64,000 nucleotides of DNA from Hormiphora californensis. Taxonomy: Eukaryota > Ctenophora > Tentaculata > Cydippida > Pleurobrachiidae. The notes beneath the pieces were generated by a model. The model saw only the letters and a list, made by a program, of their open reading frames with translations, searched no databases and was not told the DNA's origin. The position numbers and the translations under genes were made by a program. Shown here one piece after another: positions 61,560-64,000 of this stretch (positions are counted from its first letter, which is position 1; each line of letters starts with the position of its first letter). The DNA lies in NCBI GenBank assembly GCA_020137815.1, contig CM035358.1:6680842-6744841 (forward strand). Direction: 5' to 3'.

Positions 61560-62035
61560 CCTTTCGAACTGGAACATATCCTTTTTTATCTGGAACACAT
61601 CCTTCTCTATCTGGAACACATCCTTCTCTATCTGGAACACATCCTTCTCAATCTCTAACATATCCTTCTCTATCTGGAACACATCCTTCTCTATCTGGAA
61701 CACATCCTTCTCTATCTGGAACACATCCTTCTATATCTGGAACACATCCTTCGCTATCTGGAACACATCCTTCTCTATCTGGGACACATCCTTCTCTATC
61801 TGGGACACATCCTTCTCTATCTGGGACACATCCTTCTCTATCTGGAACACATCCTTCTCTATCTGGAACACATCCTTCTCTATCTGGAACACATCCTTCG
61901 CTATCTGGAACACATCCTTCTCTATCTGGGACACATCCTTCTCTATCTGGAACACATCCTTCTCTATCTGGGACACATCCTTCGCTATCTGGAACACATC
62001 CTTCGCTATCTGGAACACATCCTTATCTTCTGGAC
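61560..62035. repeat. 21-bp minisatellite, about 22 units
   Basis: Unit ctggaacacatccttctctat with gaac/ggac and ctctat/cgctat variants. A looser version extends from 61375. 21 is divisible by three, so plus frames (LSGTHPS, SIWNTSF) and a minus heptad (DVFQIEK) stay open; the minus frame is broken near 61728. Coding use is not supported. Confidence 0.9.
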
Positions 62036-63677
62036 CACCCTTTATCTGTCAATATCTTTCTTATGCTGGACGTTTTCTGTACATGTCTTTGTCCGTGTTT
62101 CCTTTCAATCCTCCTTTTATCTAGAACGCTCCTGTTCCCCATTATCTGAAACACATTTTCTTTTACTTACTCTAAAACGTATCTTCTTCCAATTGGCCTG
62201 GAACGCATCTTCTTTTTTTCTTCACAGCAACAAGTTTTGTTCCTTCCTTCTGGGGCGTTTTTTTTTTCTTTTCTGGAACGCATCTTCTTCAGATTCATCA
62301 TCTAGAAAGCATATTTTATTTCATCTGGATTGTTTTTTCTTTCACCTCCTCTTCTCTTGGCCCTTCCTCTTTATTAGTACAAATTCTTCTGTTCTTACTC
62401 TGATAGAAAGTCAATCTTTCTTTCCCACTTTTCCACGTAGTTTTCACGTATCAATTTCATTCGGGGGTGGTTGACTCGTTGGTTGACGGAATTTTTTTTT
62501 TCTTCTCTCTACTTGGCTGCTGCCGCTTATTCCGTTGCAACGCTTCTGCGGCCACTCTCTTCCTCTGGGATGTATACCCAGGTTTGTCAGCTCCTTCTGA
62601 GTCTGACCAGCGGCCAGTGACCTCCGAGTCGTGGGTTCCTCTCTCTTGTGACTGATGACTCCCACCTCGCCTTTATAAACTCCGATAATTCGGAACTCAA
62701 ACAATATGGTGCACCCGAGTATCCAGTTGTTACTGCCGGAGTATGCTTTGCTCGGCCGAGATTCTCCGACAGCAACTTCTATCTACTCTGAAACTTTATA
62801 TCATGACAATACGACGGAGTGAATGCCTCTAACTGGAAGTAATAAGTACAATCACCGTCATCAGCCCTGTTTGGTCGTATGTCAAATAAAGTCCCGTTGA
62901 GCCTTGGGGTAGAAACCGTCACTCCATATCCCCATTTAAGCCCCTAAATTCAGCCAACTCTCTTCAACTTCACTACTAGCGATGTCTGTTAGGCTTTCCA
63001 TCTCACCGTTTGCATGGAGTTCACTTTCCGTCAACATCAATTGGATGTCCCTTGGTTTGAGGTAGAGTGATCAGCTCTCCCTCAGCTGGTAAACACAGTG
63101 ATCAGTTGCATTTATCAGCAATGGGCGACCTTTATTTCAATGAACATCGTTTTTCCCACTTCTCCACATCTGTATATCATTAGATTTCATCAACTCCTGC
63201 CTTAACAACACCTCCGAAGTTCTTACTAAATCTCTCCAACTTTGTCAACTCTACCACTTTTCTTCTTCTTCTTTTTTTTTTTTGAAATTCACCCCGGTGC
63301 TCTCCAGCTCTTCTCTGGAACAGGTATTCTCACCTCGCCCCTCTGGAGTAGGTATTCTCACCTCGACTCTCTGGAACAGGTATACTTCAGCTCCCTTCAG
63401 CTGAGGAGGTCTACTCGCCTCTACCCTCTTTAACGACAATGCTCGTCTCCTCTCGGTACTAGCCACAGCTATTTCCCCTCATGTCCTCATTTTATCATGT
63501 CATTCACAGTCCCGCACAATAATTTCCGTCTTCCCGTTCAATTATTTTGCCCAAGTGGGCTCCGCTGATAAATCTAGCTTCTGCTAGTTTCAGGGATGAA
63601 TAACCCATCTTAAAACTGGTCAATCAAAAAGAAGGTTAAAAACATTGCATTCGGGACACTGGAATAGGTATCATAAC

Positions 63678-63845
63678 CTCTTCTATCCGGATCAAGTCTC
63701 CTTATCTCTTCTATCCGGATCAAGTCTCCTTATCTCTTCTATCCGGATCAAGTCTCCTCATCTCTTCTATCCGGATCAAGTCTCCTCATCTGTTCTATCC
63801 GGATCAGGTCTCTTCACCTCTTTTATCCGAAGCAGGTCTCCTCAC
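63678..63845. repeat. 28-bp tandem repeat, about six units
   Basis: Unit ctcttctatccggatcaagt plus ctccttat, decaying to the right (ctgttctatccggatcaggt, ctcttttatccgaagcaggt). Confidence 0.9.
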
Positions 63846-64000
63846 CTCTTCTATCTTCAACCTCCTGCCAAACCGGCAATAGAGACTTTATGATGCACTT
63901 TCTTACTGATGGTCAAACACAACATTGCATCATCATCAGGTCTAGTCACTTTTTATTCAGATCAGGTATCATTACTTGAACCTCTGATTTAGGCTATAAC

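Larger units (their letters stand above)
59222..64000. other. Repeat-rich stretch after the last recognised EDEM3 exon
   Basis: No further EDEM3 exon or other gene is recognised. On the minus strand cctatataagcgg (about 59548-59560) is a TATA-like element within unusual sequence holding two gtagatctacgc motifs, which may be an LTR-type promoter; no paired LTR is in the window. The minus frame 60509-60144 (GKCVIGEASKLCRDRCN) and frames at 62444-62704 match no family that I know. Much of it is probably an inserted mobile element. Confidence 0.4.

Noticed and set aside
61351..62149. 257- and 233-codon plus ORFs and the minus heptad repeat DVFQIEK
   Set aside because: A 21-bp minisatellite explains all of them; the minus frame is broken near 61728.

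Overview
This window reads as eukaryotic, animal (invertebrate metazoan) genomic DNA. The genes are split by many GT-AG introns. Their products are animal families: a betaglycan-type TGF-beta co-receptor, a rhodopsin-class GPCR, ISG20, EDEM3 and a lysosomal alpha-galactosidase. Intergenic DNA is full of small DNA transposons, inverted repeats, minisatellites and (GA/CT)n tracts. I cannot name the species. The assembly is draft quality: there is a four-N gap at 15120-15123, and two blocks (about 6090-6900 and 33300-37430) look like inflated homopolymer noise.

Layout. 1-2102 (+): 3' part of a GH27 alpha-galactosidase/alpha-N-acetylgalactosaminidase gene. 4947-15678 (-): a nearly complete betaglycan/endoglin-like receptor, convergent with the first gene, with signal peptide, ZP domain, one membrane span and a short tail. 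15679-19368: repeats, a Helitron Rep fragment and one possible small secreted ORF. 19369-20436 (-): a complete four-exon ISG20-like DEDDh exonuclease. 20849-26330 (-): a complete eleven-exon, 492-residue class A GPCR with aminergic-like key residues. 26331-52796: a long stretch with no gene that I can support, made of MITEs, palindromes, satellites and a retrotransposon remnant. 52797-59221 (+): EDEM3 (GH47 plus PA domain), lacking its first and last exons here, with a tRNA-Lys(CUU) inside one intron. 59222-64000: repeat-rich DNA without recognised exons.

The genes do not form a pathway. The strongest unusual patterns are these. (1) Four exons in two genes carry tandem duplications centred exactly on a splice junction, giving decoy splice sites; in three of them the decoy leads into an in-frame stop. 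(2) Five X-box (RFX-type) palindromes sit at an exact 18-bp spacing just inside a GPCR intron. (3) A 190-bp-arm inverted repeat containing telomere-like motifs abuts a 10-bp satellite of about 71 units. (4) A hAT-type MITE family of about 109 bp has its 8-bp target duplications still readable.

Exon coordinates were derived by hand from splice signals and reading phase. All stated exon lengths are phase-consistent except where marked. Family assignments come from recognising conserved motifs, not from a database search.
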